Part shown: piece after piece, positions 41,388-42,010 of the stretch
Layout: each line of letters starts with the position of its first letter
Position numbering within the stretch: the stretch's first letter is position 1
From: an uncultured Bacteroides sp.
Lineage (GTDB): Bacteria > Bacteroidota > Bacteroidia > Bacteroidales > Bacteroidaceae
NCBI GenBank assembly: GCA_947074195.1
Contig: CAMTOS010000016.1
Location: 1-42,010, forward strand
Direction: 5' to 3'
Length of the DNA: 42,010 nucleotides
Program-made: the position numbers and the translations under genes
Notes under the pieces: model-generated
Seen by the model: only the letters and a program-made list of their open reading frames with translations
What the model was told of the DNA's origin: nothing
Databases searched by the model: none

Positions 41388-42010
41388 ATGAACAACAAAT
41401 GGACTACTCTGATTTCCTCTCTTATTCTGGCGCTTGGCTTTGTGTGCCTCGGTGCGCTGCTTAAAAACGGTATAAAAGATTTCAAGGAAGGCGATCGTAT
41501 TGTTACGGTGAAAGGACTTTCCGAGCGCACAGTAGATGCCGACCACGTGTTATGGCCTTTGCAATACAAGATTATAGGCAATGATCTGACCACACTTTAT
41601 GCCACAATGGAAGCCAATAATCAGCGCATCATCAGCTTTCTGAAAAGCAACGGAATTGCCGAAAGCGATATCTCTGTGGCATTGCCCGAAGTAATCGACC
41701 TTTATGCCGACCGCTACGTAAACACCAACGATGTACGTTCGCGCTATAACATTACGGCTACTGTAAGCGTAACAACTACCAATGTAAAACAGGTACTCGA
41801 GGCCATGAACAATACCTCGGTGCTTCTCAAAGAGGGTATAGCCATCTCTTTCAGCGAATACGGCAGCAATGCCATCGTCTTTACTTTCGAAGGACTGAAC
41901 AAGATTAAACCCGAAATGATAAAAGAGGCTACTCAGAGTGCAAGAGAAGCCGCACAGAAATTTGCCGAAGACTCAGATAGTCGCCTGGGCAAAATAAAGA
42001 TGGCTTCGCA
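41388..42010 (+). CDS. SIMPL (DUF541) domain-containing protein, 3' end outside window
   Basis: About 207 residues visible from the ATG at 41388. N-terminal membrane anchor (TTLISSLILALGFVCLGALL), then GDRIVTVKGLSERTVDADH and KSNGIAESDISVALPE, typical of the SIMPL/DUF541 fold. ITATVSVTTTNVKQVLEAM and QSAREAAQKFAEDSDSRLGKI continue the domain. The family is envelope-associated, with oligomeric members; exact function is unknown. The gene runs off the right edge. Confidence 0.88.
   Translation, partial: MNNKWTTLISSLILALGFVCLGALLKNGIKDFKEGDRIVTVKGLSERTVDADHVLWPLQYKIIGNDLTTLYATMEANNQRIISFLKSNGIAESDISVALPEVIDLYADRYVNTNDVRSRYNITATVSVTTTNVKQVLEAMNNTSVLLKEGIAISFSEYGSNAIVFTFEGLNKIKPEMIKEATQSAREAAQKFAEDSDSRLGKIKMAS

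Overview
The window looks like chromosome of a Bacteroidota bacterium, most likely order Bacteroidales. Genes are preceded by the -7 element TAnnTTTG (at least a dozen good matches) rather than by Shine-Dalgarno sequences. The gene content fits as well: an adhesin with a type IX secretion (T9SS) C-terminal signal, a DUF3836 protein, an S46 dipeptidyl-peptidase, a GH29 fucosidase, and basic RG-rich tails on RNA-modifying and RNA-remodelling enzymes. The T9SS signal and gingipain/hemagglutinin-type modules point towards Porphyromonas/Parabacteroides/Dysgonomonas-like relatives or a T9SS-bearing Bacteroides. I cannot name a species. No rRNA, tRNA, CRISPR array, phage or insertion sequence was seen.

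Left part (1-22036), mostly minus strand: a partial THUMP-domain RNA methyltransferase with a 36-bp tandem repeat tail, serine acetyltransferase, a small DUF3836 secreted protein, a 1616-residue T9SS adhesin and polA. A polyprenyl synthase on the plus strand follows. Next is a tight minus-strand run, mnmG-apt-uvrC-dtd-mazG-deoC (tRNA modification, purine salvage, repair, D-aminoacyl-tRNA quality control, deoxynucleoside catabolism). A perfect 16-bp parS-like palindrome lies between mnmG and apt. A lipoprotein/beta-barrel protein on the plus strand meets ybeY tail to tail, and ybeY follows a fused SpmA/SpmB-type membrane protein.

Right part (22130-42010), mostly plus strand: alkD-like DNA glycosylase, GH29 fucosidase, an AT-rich AlbA_2/ATPase gene, and a ruvB-flippase-DUF389-DPP7 run. 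An EamA transporter (minus), a lipoprotein phosphatase, and a DEAD-box RNA helicase with a roughly 210-nt structured leader follow. Then come an intergenic region with a candidate small RNA, a minus-strand LOG-SIS-PfkB operon, an M16 peptidase, and a partial SIMPL-domain protein.

The most striking unexplained structure is a family of intergenic arrays at three distant loci (about 8.95, 24.67 and 37.67 kb). In each, the hexamers AGCGCT or ATAGCT/AGCTAT recur at exactly 22-bp intervals, separated by 16-bp dyad-like segments. Together with the parS-like site and the change of prevailing gene direction near 22 kb, this suggests an origin-proximal region, but that part is inference.
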